Part shown: in pieces, positions 5,093-12,488 of the stretch | Layout of the letters: each line of letters starts with the position of its first letter | Position numbering within the stretch: the first letter of the stretch is position 1 | Virus record (IMG/VR): IMGVR_UViG_3300034106_000517 | Span: 1-21,776 of that record | DNA: 21,776 nt | Reading direction: 5' to 3' (one strand) | From: a virus | Translations under genes and position numbers: made by a program | Notes under the pieces: generated by a model | What the model was told of the DNA's origin: nothing | Databases searched by the model: none | Seen by the model: only the letters and a program-made list of their open reading frames with translations

Positions 5093-7918
5093 ATGACATC
5101 AGTTCCCTCAAATCTGGTTCCGACACGCATTTCGCAGCTCACCGAGTACGATGGGCTGAGCCAAGACGGATACCTGCCTTATGTCCTCAACGGCGTCACC
5201 TACAAGGTCCGCTTCGGTAACATCGCGTCTGTCGGCGCTGTACCATCAAGCCGCACGATTACTGGCGGCGGTGGTCTCACTGGCGGCGGCGATCTGTCTG
5301 CTGACCGCGTCATTTCTATTGCTGCTGGCGGTGTTGGCTTTAGCCAGCTCGCTGATAGCGGTGTCGTTGCTGGCACCTACGGCTCGTCTTCTGAGATCCC
5401 GGTTCTTACGGTTGATGCGAAGGGCCGCGTAGAGATTGCGTCCACAACGGCGATCAGCCTGACCGGATACGTTCCGACAAGCCGCACAATTACCGCTGGC
5501 GCTGGCTTAACTGGTGGCGGAGACCTCTCGGCTAACCGCACGTTTGCATTGACCCTTTCCGCTGCCCTTCCTCAATCGGGCGGCACACCCTCTGCCGGTA
5601 CAAGTTCGGTTGCTGCGCGTGACGATCACGTTCACCCGGCTGTTGACCTCTCAGACACCACGGAAACCTCAGGAGTGCTCCCCTTGGCCCGTGGCGGCAC
5701 CGGCAGCAGTCTAAGCCCTGTTGCCGGTGCCATCCTTTATAGCGATGGCTCAAATGTAGATATGGGGCCGGCAGGCAGCAACAACCAGGTCTTCTTCTCA
5801 ACCGGCGGCGGCACTCCGGTTTGGCGCGACGTCACTGCTGGCACCACTGGTCTTAGCTTTGGCCTCTCTGGTAGCGACTATGTGTTGTCTGGCACACTGG
5901 CCATTAGCAGCGGCGGCACGAACGCCACAACGGTCACGGCGGCCCGCATCAACCTCCTGCCGAGCTACACGGGCAACGCGGGCAAGGTGCTGGCTATCAA
6001 TGCAGGCGCGACTGACCTTGAGTGGATCAGCGTCGCCGGTGCTGGTACCGTAACCTCGATCAACGCAAGTGGCGGCACGACCGGCATGTCGTTTACTGGT
6101 GGGCCGATCACGTCGGCTGGCACGCTGACGCTGGCTGGTACGCTAGGTGCGGTCAACGGCGGCACGGGCATCACGGGCTACACGGTTGGCGAAATCCTCT
6201 TTGCTAACACGACGACGACCCTCGACAAGCTGCCAGTTGGCTCCAACGGCTTCCTGCTGGCGTCCAACGGCACTGCGCCAGCCTACGTCAACCCATCGAC
6301 AATCACTGTCGGTACAGCGACAACGGCGACAACCGCAACCACTGCTACCAACATCGGCGGTGGCGCGGCTGGCTCTATTCCGTACCAGACAGGCGCAGGC
6401 GCGACGACGTTCTTGGGCTCGGGCACCGGCGTGCTGGTTAACGCTGGGGGTAATCCGAGCTACAGCATGACGCCGACGCTCACGTCTGTTGCGCTGACAA
6501 CGGGTACGATTAGCACGACGCCGACAACCGCTACCGAAATTGCGAACAAGAGCTACGTGGACACGCAGGTGTCCTCCGGCATCACGTATCACACGGCGGT
6601 TAAGTACGAAGTTCCAAACACGACGGGCAACCTGACTGCAACGTACAACCAGCCGGGCGGTGCGGGCGTTGGTGTTGGCGCCACACTGACCAATGCGGGG
6701 GCACAAGCCGCATTTGCGCCTGACGGCCCGACAGCTTCGGTTAGCGACCGCATCCTAATCTACAACCAGACCAACGCCTTCGAGAACGGCATCTACGAGG
6801 TTACGACGGTCGGCAGCGGCAGCACGAATTGGGTGCTGACACGCACGACCGACGCCGACACGTACGCATCAAAAGACCCCAATGGCCTCGGTCAGGGCGA
6901 CGCGTTCTTCGTGACGGCCGGCGACACGGGCGCTGGCGAAACCTACGTACTGAACACCGTCGGGACCATCACCTTCGGGGTGACGGCGCTCACCTTCGTG
7001 CAGGTCTCAGACAGCACGCTCTACACGGCGGGCAACGGCCTCCAGCTCACCAGCGGCACGCAGTTTAGCCTGATCAGCCCCGTCGTCACCACCAATGGCG
7101 GCACGGGTCTCACCAGCTTCACATCTGGCGGCGCGGTTTATGCGACATCCACATCAGCCCTGACGACCGGCACGTTGCCGATCGCATCGGGCGGCACCGG
7201 CCAGACAACCGCTTCGGCTGCGTTCAACGCGCTGTCGCCAATCACGTCTACCGGCGATCTTATCCTCGGAACTGGATCGAGCACGGCAGGCCGTCTTGGT
7301 ATCGGTGCTAACGGCTACGTGCTGACCTCGAACGGCACAACGGCCTCGTGGTCGCCTGGCGCGTCGAGCATGGTCTACCCGGCTGCGGGCATCGCGAACA
7401 GCACCGGCACGGCGTGGGCGACGAGCTACGCCGTGAGCGGCACGGGCGACGTGGCCTTGACGACCTCGCCTGTATTCACCACGCCGAACCTCGGCACGCC
7501 TTCTGCGGCCACGCTGACCAACGCCAGCGGCCTGCCGATCTCGACAGGCGTCAGCGGCTTGGGCACAAACGTCGCAACGGCGCTGGGCACCAACGTAGGC
7601 TCTGCCGGCGCTGTTGTCGTCAATGGCGGCGCACTCGGCACGCCGTCCTCTGGCACGCTCACCAGCGCAACAGGCTTGCCGTTGACCACTGGCGTCACTG
7701 GCACGCTGCCGGTCGACAATGGTGGTACGGGGGCATCTACGCTCTCTGCAAACGCTGTTCTTCTCGGCAACGGGACGAGCGCGCTTCAAACGGTTGCGCC
7801 AAGCACCGTAGGTAATGTATTAGTAAGCAACGGAACGACATGGGTTTCACAGGCACCAGCCGCGTCGGGGGTATCGCAAGCACGCGCTACCGCACTGGCG
7901 TTGGTCTTTGGGCTTTAA
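5093..7918 (+). CDS. Long GGTG-repeat tail fibre protein
   Basis: Protein of 941 residues and the largest gene here. The N-terminal 45 residues (R-I-S-Q-L-T ... D-G-Y-L-P-Y-V-L-N-G-V-T-Y-K-V) resemble the N-terminus of the 1034 gene and probably attach the fibre. Two copies of an R-T-I-T-x-G-x-G-L-T-G-G-G-D-L-S motif follow (about 54-69, 131-146), then D-D-H-V-H-P (177-182), an HxH motif that binds metal in some fibre shafts. Repeats built on G-G-T-G or G-G-T-N (P-L-A-R-G-G-T-G, N-G-G-T-G-I-T-G-Y, P-I-A-S-G-G-T-G-Q-T-T-A, P-V-D-N-G-G-T-G) recur to the end. This composition is typical of trimeric fibres that reach the host surface. The short hydrophobic end (T-A-L-A-L-V-F-G-L) resembles that of the 18805 fibre. 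No chaperone gene is obvious beside it. Confidence 0.9.
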   Translation: MTSVPSNLVPTRISQLTEYDGLSQDGYLPYVLNGVTYKVRFGNIASVGAVPSSRTITGGGGLTGGGDLSADRVISIAAGGVGFSQLADSGVVAGTYGSSSEIPVLTVDAKGRVEIASTTAISLTGYVPTSRTITAGAGLTGGGDLSANRTFALTLSAALPQSGGTPSAGTSSVAARDDHVHPAVDLSDTTETSGVLPLARGGTGSSLSPVAGAILYSDGSNVDMGPAGSNNQVFFSTGGGTPVWRDVTAGTTGLSFGLSGSDYVLSGTLAISSGGTNATTVTAARINLLPSYTGNAGKVLAINAGATDLEWISVAGAGTVTSINASGGTTGMSFTGGPITSAGTLTLAGTLGAVNGGTGITGYTVGEILFANTTTTLDKLPVGSNGFLLASNGTAPAYVNPSTITVGTATTATTATTATNIGGGAAGSIPYQTGAGATTFLGSGTGVLVNAGGNPSYSMTPTLTSVALTTGTISTTPTTATEIANKSYVDTQVSSGITYHTAVKYEVPNTTGNLTATYNQPGGAGVGVGATLTNAGAQAAFAPDGPTASVSDRILIYNQTNAFENGIYEVTTVGSGSTNWVLTRTTDADTYASKDPNGLGQGDAFFVTAGDTGAGETYVLNTVGTITFGVTALTFVQVSDSTLYTAGNGLQLTSGTQFSLISPVVTTNGGTGLTSFTSGGAVYATSTSALTTGTLPIASGGTGQTTASAAFNALSPITSTGDLILGTGSSTAGRLGIGANGYVLTSNGTTASWSPGASSMVYPAAGIANSTGTAWATSYAVSGTGDVALTTSPVFTTPNLGTPSAATLTNASGLPISTGVSGLGTNVATALGTNVGSAGAVVVNGGALGTPSSGTLTSATGLPLTTGVTGTLPVDNGGTGASTLSANAVLLGNGTSALQTVAPSTVGNVLVSNGTTWVSQAPAASGVSQARATALALVFGL

Positions 7919-7929
7919 GGAGTTAGACG

Positions 7930-8325
7930 ATGGCAGCGCCAAATATTGCATCCCTGACAACGATCACGGGCAAGACGACGTACTTTACGCCGTCGGGGAC
8001 GACGGCTGTCGTGCTTCTCCAGAACGCCGCGTCATCGAACACGGTTCTCAAGATCAACCAGATCGTTGTCGCCAACGTCGATGGAACGAACGCGGTTGAT
8101 TGCACCGTGTCGATCTACACCAACGGCGGCGTGGCTCAGGGGTCTGCCCCATCCGGCGGCACGGCCTACCCGATCGCCTCGACGATCTCGGTTCCGGCCG
8201 ACGCATCGCTGATTGTGACGGACAAGACGACGGCGATTTATCTTGAGGAGGGCACCTCCATCTCGATCACGTCGGGGACCGCAAGCAAGCTGACGTTTAG
8301 CGTCAGCTATGAACTCATGTCTTAA
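7930..8325 (+). CDS. Small beta-sandwich virion protein, paralogue of the 8684 product
   Basis: Protein of 131 residues, all beta-type sequence. Its core (N-A-A-S-S ... I-V-V-A-N-V-D-G-T-N-A-V-D, A-S-T-I-S-V-P-A-D-A-S-L-I-V) is shared almost word for word with the protein two genes downstream, so the two are tandem paralogues. The family appears near fibre genes in other phages as a minor tail or decoration protein; I know no defined function. A strong Shine-Dalgarno (TAAGGAG overlapping the previous stop) precedes the ATG. This copy carries a short extra loop (G-G-V-A-Q-G-S-A-P-S-G) that its paralogue lacks, a possible site of specialisation. Confidence 0.75.
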   Translation: MAAPNIASLTTITGKTTYFTPSGTTAVVLLQNAASSNTVLKINQIVVANVDGTNAVDCTVSIYTNGGVAQGSAPSGGTAYPIASTISVPADASLIVTDKTTAIYLEEGTSISITSGTASKLTFSVSYELMS

Positions 8326-8342
8326 TGTGATAGGAAGCTGAC

Positions 8343-8675
8343 ATGGCCAATACATTCACTCGCAAAGTAAGCCGTAACATCGGCGCATCGCTGACAGCCG
8401 TCGGCAGCTATACTGTCGGTGGCGGCGTGCAGACGACGGTCATTGGCCTGTCGGTCTGCAACACGACCACTTCCCCGATCACGGTTGACGTGACCGTCTA
8501 CGATGGCACGAACGACGCCTACCTGGTCAAGGGCGCTGGTGTTGGCGTGGGCAACGCCTTTATCCCGATTGGCGGCGATGAGAAGGTCGTTCTGATCACT
8601 GGCGACAGCCTTCGGGTTAAGTCCTCTGCGGCGACCTCTGTGGATGCCGTCATGTCCATTCTTGAGATTTCGTGA
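8343..8675 (+). CDS. Small beta-rich virion protein
   Basis: Protein of 110 residues between the two paralogous beta-sandwich genes. It starts M-A-N-T-F-T-R-K-V-S-R-N-I-G and continues with strands T-T-V-I-G-L-S-V-C-N-T-T, T-V-D-V-T-V-Y-D-G-T-N-D, a glycine loop, D-S-L-R-V-K-S-S-A-A-T-S-V-D-A-V-M-S-I-L-E-I. I recognise this as a recurrent small phage protein near tail genes, likely a minor tail or decoration component, without a proven role. The pattern 'cognate strand, D-G-T-N, sandwich end' resembles its neighbours, so it may share their fold at low identity. AGGAAG precedes the ATG; the next gene begins eight bases after its stop. Confidence 0.75.
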   Translation: MANTFTRKVSRNIGASLTAVGSYTVGGGVQTTVIGLSVCNTTTSPITVDVTVYDGTNDAYLVKGAGVGVGNAFIPIGGDEKVVLITGDSLRVKSSAATSVDAVMSILEIS

Positions 8676-8683
8676 GGTAACTG

Positions 8684-9055
8684 ATGGCCTATGTAGCCCC
8701 CAACAATTTGATCGGTGAGTTCACCGTCAACGTCGCCCTGAGCACAACGAGTGCCACGTCGCTGCTGTCAAACGCCGCGTCGTCTGGCCGCGTGTTCAAG
8801 GTCATCTCAATCGTTGCAGCCAACGTCGATGGCACGAACGCCGCAGACATTAGCGTGTCGCGCTACAGCGCAGCCGCTCTGGGTGGCACGGCCTTCCCGA
8901 TGGCGTCGACGATCTCAGTGCCTGCCGACGCATCGCTGATAGTCTCCGACGCGACAACGCCAGTTGTACTGGCCGCCAACACGTCACTCGGCGCGACGGC
9001 TGGCACCAGCAATACGATTACAATGACGGTGACTTACCAAGAATTTGCGGGATAA
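8684..9055 (+). CDS. Small beta-sandwich virion protein, paralogue of the 7930 product
   Basis: Protein of 123 residues. It shares with the 7930 product N-A-A-S-S-x-x-V-x-K-(V/I), V-A-N-V-D-G-T-N-A-x-D, A-(F/Y)-P-(M/I)-A-S-T-I-S-V and P-A-D-A-S-L-I-V, but has diverged at both ends and in the middle loop. Likely a minor tail or decoration protein that assembles with its two neighbours. The ATG follows GAGGTAA at good spacing. The next gene, the first propeller fibre, starts six bases after its stop, so the small proteins and the fibre tip are probably translated together. Confidence 0.75.
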   Translation: MAYVAPNNLIGEFTVNVALSTTSATSLLSNAASSGRVFKVISIVAANVDGTNAADISVSRYSAAALGGTAFPMASTISVPADASLIVSDATTPVVLAANTSLGATAGTSNTITMTVTYQEFAG

Positions 9056-9061
9056 AAGCGG

Positions 9062-10267
9062 ATGTCAAAGCGGTTTCAAGGCGGCATTCTCGGCGTCGGG
9101 TTTAACCCGCTGCAAGCCCCGAACGCGCCTACTATTGGCACGGCTGCGGAAGGTAATGCGTCCGCGACGGTGAGCTTCACCGCGCCGACCAATGTGGGTG
9201 GTTCTGCGATCACCGGCTATACCGGGCGGTCTACTCCGAGCGATGTTGCCGCGACTGCATCCGCTTCACCTTTGACGTTCTCCGGTCTGACCAACGGCAC
9301 CGCGTACACCTTTGGTGTCTTTGCACTGAACAGCTATGGGCCGTCACCGATTAGCGCGTTTAGTAATAGCGTTACCCCGTCAGCGGACGGGACATTTGGT
9401 ATCTTTGCGTTGGGTAGCACCGCCAGTTGTGGCCGCGTCACCACCCGCAACAAATACACCTACTCTGGCGATGCCGTCAGCGCGGGTGGAGCAGCCACAG
9501 CGGCTTCATCCCGAGGTTCCGCTACGGGTAACAGCACCGTTGGTATATTTGCGTTAGGGATTGCACCGTGCCCCGTCACCACTCGCAATAAATACACCTA
9601 CGTAGGCTGTGTAGTCAGCGCGGGCGGAGCAGCTACTGTGGCGTCTTTTTATGGCTCCGCAGCAGGCAATAGCACAGTAGGCATCTTTGCACTTGGTAGG
9701 TTAGTTTGTACTTTTCAAGGGTCAACCACTCGCAATAAGTATACCTACTCAGGTTGCGTTGTAAGCGCAGGTGGAGCTGCTACGGTGGGGTCTGAAGTAG
9801 GCTCTGCGGCAGGCAACAGCACCGTTGGCATTTTTGCTTTGGGGGTCGCCACCAACGGCATTTACACAACCCGCAATAAGTACACTTATTCTGGTTGCGC
9901 GGTAAGTGCGGGGGGAGCGGCAACAGTTGGTTCGTATTATGGCTCCGCTGCGGGAAATAGCACGGTTGGTATTTTTGCGTTAGGGCAGAATAGTTGCGGC
10001 ACTAGATTAACCACCCGCGACAAATACACCTACTCAGGCGATGTCGTCAGCGCAGGGGGCGCGGCAACGGCTGCATCTAAAAATGGTTCTGCGGCAGGCA
10101 ACAGCACCGTTGGCATCTTTGCGTTAAGCTGCACTGCATGCGGCAGAGTTGCTACCCGCAATAAGTACACCTACTCAGGCTGCGTTGTCAGCGCTGGTGG
10201 TGCGGCTACCGCAGGTTCCTTCGAGGGTTCCGCCGCATCCAACGGCATCATCGGCATCACGACATGA
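9062..10267 (+). CDS. Propeller protein A: FN3 domain plus six blade-like repeats (putative receptor-binding fibre)
   Basis: Protein of 401 residues. Residues 1-17 (M-S-K-R-F-Q-G-G-I-L) resemble the start of the 13337 fibre and probably attach to the virion. Residues about 19-107 form a fibronectin type III domain (P-T-I-G-T-A, F-T-A-P, I-T-G-Y, L-T-N-G-T-A-Y-T-F, N-S-Y-G-P-S). From 111 to the end come six repeats starting at 111, 159, 205, 254, 301 and 349. Each reads (T)V-G-I-F-A-L-G, a variable loop of 5-9 residues, T-T-R-N-K-Y-T-Y-S-G, (C/D)-V-V-S-A-G-G-A-A-T, two variable residues, G-S-A-A-G-N-S. A closing strand N-G-I-I-G-I-T follows. Length and strand pattern suggest a six-bladed, kelch-like beta-propeller; this is inference. 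No enzyme motif is visible. It is paired with a second propeller gene at 10887. Confidence 0.8.
   Translation: MSKRFQGGILGVGFNPLQAPNAPTIGTAAEGNASATVSFTAPTNVGGSAITGYTGRSTPSDVAATASASPLTFSGLTNGTAYTFGVFALNSYGPSPISAFSNSVTPSADGTFGIFALGSTASCGRVTTRNKYTYSGDAVSAGGAATAASSRGSATGNSTVGIFALGIAPCPVTTRNKYTYVGCVVSAGGAATVASFYGSAAGNSTVGIFALGRLVCTFQGSTTRNKYTYSGCVVSAGGAATVGSEVGSAAGNSTVGIFALGVATNGIYTTRNKYTYSGCAVSAGGAATVGSYYGSAAGNSTVGIFALGQNSCGTRLTTRDKYTYSGDVVSAGGAATAASKNGSAAGNSTVGIFALSCTACGRVATRNKYTYSGCVVSAGGAATAGSFEGSAASNGIIGITT
9392..10264 (+). repeat. Six blade-coding repeats of propeller protein A
   Basis: Six in-frame units of 46-49 codons. Protein framework is highly conserved but codon choice for the same residues differs between units (the G-I-F-A-L stretch is spelled many ways), so the units are not recent copies. 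Confidence 0.9.
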
Positions 10268-10299
10268 CACACTTCTCATCAAAGCAGGGAGCGTAATCC

Positions 10300-10316
10300 A
10301 TGCCATCGTACAGCGG
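10300..10316 (+). repeat. Direct repeat copy 1 (nuclease gene start)
   Basis: ATGCCxTCGTACAGCGG starts both the homing endonuclease gene here and propeller gene B at 10887-10903, with one mismatch in 17 bases. After this stretch the two proteins diverge completely. Confidence 0.8.
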
Positions 10317-10887
10317 CTCCCTAGCAAAGCCTTCAGTGCTGCCGGATGCGAACGGCAAGCAGTTCTACGCGTACATTCACGCCAAGCCTGATGGGACGCC
10401 GTTCTACATTGGCAAGGGCAATGGCAGGCGCTTGAACATGTTCCATAAGCGGAACCAGCACCACAAGAATGTCGTTGCGAAATACGACAGGCGCAACATT
10501 CTAATCGGGAAGCTGGACTGCTCCGACGAAAGCACCGCGTTCGATTTGGAAATGGGTCTTATCAAGTGCTTGCGTCGCTCAGGTGTTGCCCTCGTTAATC
10601 TTACTGATGGCGGTCACGGCCCCAGCGGGTTGATTGTGACACCAGAGCAGCGTGTTAAGATTTCTGCTACGCTTACGGGCAGAAAGGGCTCACCGCATAC
10701 AGACGCTTCAAAAGCTAAAATTAGCGCTGCTAATAAAGGCCGCAAGCGGACGCCGGAAGAGATACAAAAAATGAGCATAGCAGCTAAAAATAAAAAGCCA
10801 ATTTCCGATGAGACGCGTGCTAAACTCAGCGCTGCCGCTTATGTGTTCTGGGGACGCCGCAAGAAAATGCTGAAGGAGAACATCTGA
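10300..10887 (+). CDS. GIY-YIG homing endonuclease with NUMOD3-type repeats
   Basis: Protein of 195 residues. Residues 22-44 hold the GIY-YIG core (F-Y-A-Y-I-H ... F-Y-I-G-K-G-N-G-R-R), with the catalytic Arg expected at 43-44 and the metal-binding Glu at 84 (F-D-L-E-M-G-L-I-K), followed by N-L-T-D-G-G (100-105). Residues about 114-182 contain three NUMOD3-like helical DNA-binding repeats (H-T-D-A-S-K-A-K-I-S-A-A-N-K-G-R-K, then two diverged copies). Family members cut a specific DNA site and spread their own gene by recombination. It is freestanding, with no intron or intein boundary visible, and lies exactly between the two propeller genes, its stop overlapping the start of the second. Its first six residues (M-P-S-Y-S-G) equal those of propeller B, so it seems to have captured that gene's start. 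Composition is lower in GC than nearby structural genes. Confidence 0.92.
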   Translation: MPSYSGSLAKPSVLPDANGKQFYAYIHAKPDGTPFYIGKGNGRRLNMFHKRNQHHKNVVAKYDRRNILIGKLDCSDESTAFDLEMGLIKCLRRSGVALVNLTDGGHGPSGLIVTPEQRVKISATLTGRKGSPHTDASKAKISAANKGRKRTPEEIQKMSIAAKNKKPISDETRAKLSAAAYVFWGRRKKMLKENI

Positions 10888-10903
10888 TGCCCTCGTACAG
10901 CGG
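10887..10903 (+). repeat. Direct repeat copy 2 (propeller B gene start)
   Basis: Second copy of the 17-base stretch at 10300-10316, one mismatch (A/C at the sixth base). The two copies bracket the homing endonuclease gene. Confidence 0.8.
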
Positions 10904-11843
10904 GGTCTGGTCCCTCTCCCAGCAGTTTCAGGCAGTCGGTCAGGGGCTGTGGCCACCGAACTTCGTGCTGGACGGCACGTTTGGTATATTTGCGTTGGGG
11001 AATGCGCCTTGCGCTTCTACGACCCGTAATAAGTACACATATTCAGGTGACGCTGTCAGCGCCGGTACTGCCGCCACAGCCGCTAATAGATCAGGCGCTG
11101 CGGATGGCAACAGCACGGTCGGTATCTTTGCGTTGGGAATTGCAGCCTGCATCGTCTCTACAACCCGCAATAAATACACCTACGTAGGGTGCGTAGTCAG
11201 CGCCGGAACAGCCTCCACAGTGGGGACCTTCGGTGGCTCTGCTGCGGGAAACAGCACCGTTGGCATCTTTGCAATCGGGCTAAACCCTTGCTTCGTCCGC
11301 GTCACCACCCGCGATAAATACACATATTCAGGAGATGTCGTCAGTGCAGGGGGAGCGGCGACAACGGCATCAGGCGGCGGGTCCGCAGCCGGTAATAGTA
11401 CGGTTGGGATTTTTGCGCTGGGCTTTACGCCCTGTGGTCGTGTTGCCACCCGCAATAAATATACCTACTCAGGTGATGTAGTCAGCGCAGGCGGCGCGGC
11501 TACCGCAGCGTCAAACAATAATTCGGCGGGTGGGAACAGCACTGTTGGTATTTTTGCACTGGGGCAAACGGCTAGTGGTTATGTTACCACCCGCGATAAA
11601 TACACCTATTCAGGATGTGTAGTCAGCGCAGGAGGGGCCGCTACTGTCGCATCAATTTGCGGTTCGGCGGCTGGGAACAGTACGGTTGGCATTTTTGCAA
11701 TAGGATTTACAAGCTGCGGTCGTGTTACTACCCGCAACAAATACACCTACTCAGGATGCGTGGTCAGCGCAGGCGGCGCGGCTACAGTGGCATCATGTGC
11801 CGGTTCCGCCACATCCAACGGCATCGCAGGTATCACCCTTTAA
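10887..11843 (+). CDS. Propeller protein B: short attachment peptide plus six blade-like repeats (putative receptor-binding fibre)
   Basis: Protein of 318 residues and paralogue of the 9062 product without its FN3 domain. Residues 1-23 contain S-G-V-W-S-L ... Q-G-L-W-P, the same short module found at 27-45 of the 13337 fibre, likely a virion attachment piece. Six repeats begin at residues 31, 77, 124, 172, 219 and 267 with the same framework as propeller A and a final N-G-I-A-G-I-T strand. Variation is concentrated in the loop after G-I-F-A-(L/I)-G and in the two residues before G-S-A-A-G-N. I infer a second six-bladed propeller with a different binding surface. The start overlaps the nuclease stop (TGATG) and uses AAGGAG at 10873-10878, which lies inside the nuclease gene, so translation of the two is linked. 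Confidence 0.8.
   Translation: MPSYSGVWSLSQQFQAVGQGLWPPNFVLDGTFGIFALGNAPCASTTRNKYTYSGDAVSAGTAATAANRSGAADGNSTVGIFALGIAACIVSTTRNKYTYVGCVVSAGTASTVGTFGGSAAGNSTVGIFAIGLNPCFVRVTTRDKYTYSGDVVSAGGAATTASGGGSAAGNSTVGIFALGFTPCGRVATRNKYTYSGDVVSAGGAATAASNNNSAGGNSTVGIFALGQTASGYVTTRDKYTYSGCVVSAGGAATVASICGSAAGNSTVGIFAIGFTSCGRVTTRNKYTYSGCVVSAGGAATVASCAGSATSNGIAGITL
10977..11840 (+). repeat. Six blade-coding repeats of propeller protein B
   Basis: Six in-frame units of 46-48 codons. Blades 1, 2 and 6 match the same-numbered blades of protein A best by eye (for example the unique Y-V-G-C in blade 2 of both), whereas middle blades match out of order. Confidence 0.9.
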
Positions 11844-11870
11844 TTTCCACCACATCGTAGGAGCACAACG

Positions 11871-12488
11871 ATGAATAGTAAGCCACATCGCAATAATTGC
11901 GACTTTCAGTTAAAGCACTTCATGGCGGGAAGCTGCCACACAGCAGACGGTGCTTGGGCGCTCTTGCACGACCAGAAGATCGACATCGGCGTCAAGATTG
12001 AGCACTCGAAGGCACAAGCCCTACGCCGTCAGGCTAAGGTTCTCACGGCAGAGGCCGTGCTGGCTGACGACAACTCAACTGAAATCGACCGGCTCAAGGC
12101 AGAGGCAGACCTGCTTGAGTGCAACTCGGTCAACGAGGGCTGGGCGTTGAACCACCAAGCCGCACTCAATGAGTACGCATATATTTGCAAGCTGATGGAC
12201 GAGCTTGAGCCGAACCGCAAATACCGCGACCTGCCGTTCCTTGAAGCCAACGAGGCCATGCAGCGCGAAGAGTGGCTGGGCGAGCTGAAGACGCGGGCTG
12301 AGAACTTCCTGCTCACGGCTGGTACAATCCCGCACGATCACCTCAACACCATGCGCTGCCACCCTGACTTCGAGGCGCAGATTGTGCCGCACATCGAGGC
12401 AATCACCCTGAAGGTGATCAATAGCCAAGGCGACCGCACTAGCGTGCTGACGAACATGAAGCCGCTGTTCCTTGAGGATAAGTCGTGA
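11871..12488 (+). CDS. Unknown helical phage protein
   Basis: Protein of 205 residues, mostly helical. It starts with a His/Cys-containing segment (H-R-N-N-C-D-F-Q-L-K-H-F-M-A-G-S-C-H-T-A-D-G-A-W), then a charged helical stretch about 36-120 rich in Ala, Glu, Lys and Leu that could form a coiled coil, then L-P-F-L-E-A-N-E-A-M-Q-R-E-E-W and T-I-P-H-D-H-L-N-T-M-R-C-H-P-D-F. I recall similar proteins in aquatic phages beside a 2OG oxygenase gene, but no function. It overlaps that gene by four bases (GTGA), pointing to coupled translation. A good Shine-Dalgarno (TAGGAGC) precedes the ATG. The repeated His/Cys at the N-terminus could bind metal, which is unproven. Confidence 0.75.
   Translation: MNSKPHRNNCDFQLKHFMAGSCHTADGAWALLHDQKIDIGVKIEHSKAQALRRQAKVLTAEAVLADDNSTEIDRLKAEADLLECNSVNEGWALNHQAALNEYAYICKLMDELEPNRKYRDLPFLEANEAMQREEWLGELKTRAENFLLTAGTIPHDHLNTMRCHPDFEAQIVPHIEAITLKVINSQGDRTSVLTNMKPLFLEDKS

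Noticed and set aside
7348-7815. A 155-residue + strand frame within the GGTG fibre gene
   Set aside because: It is rich in Arg, His, Trp and Cys, typical of a shifted frame of repetitive Gly/Thr codons, and lies wholly inside the well-supported fibre gene.
10268-10299. Group I intron or intein boundary around the homing endonuclease
   Set aside because: The flanking propeller genes are each complete, with own starts and stops; no intron core pairings or intein splice motifs are seen, so the nuclease is freestanding.
9392-11840. CRISPR-like array in the regularly spaced repeats
   Set aside because: The repeats are in-frame protein-coding units of about 140 bases with drifted codons, not short identical repeats with unique spacers.
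9062-11843. Diversity-generating retroelement driving the variable propeller loops
   Set aside because: No reverse transcriptase gene, no template repeat and no adenine-targeted pattern is visible; variation is spread over twelve blades with synonymous drift, which fits old duplication and recombination better. Elements outside the window cannot be excluded.
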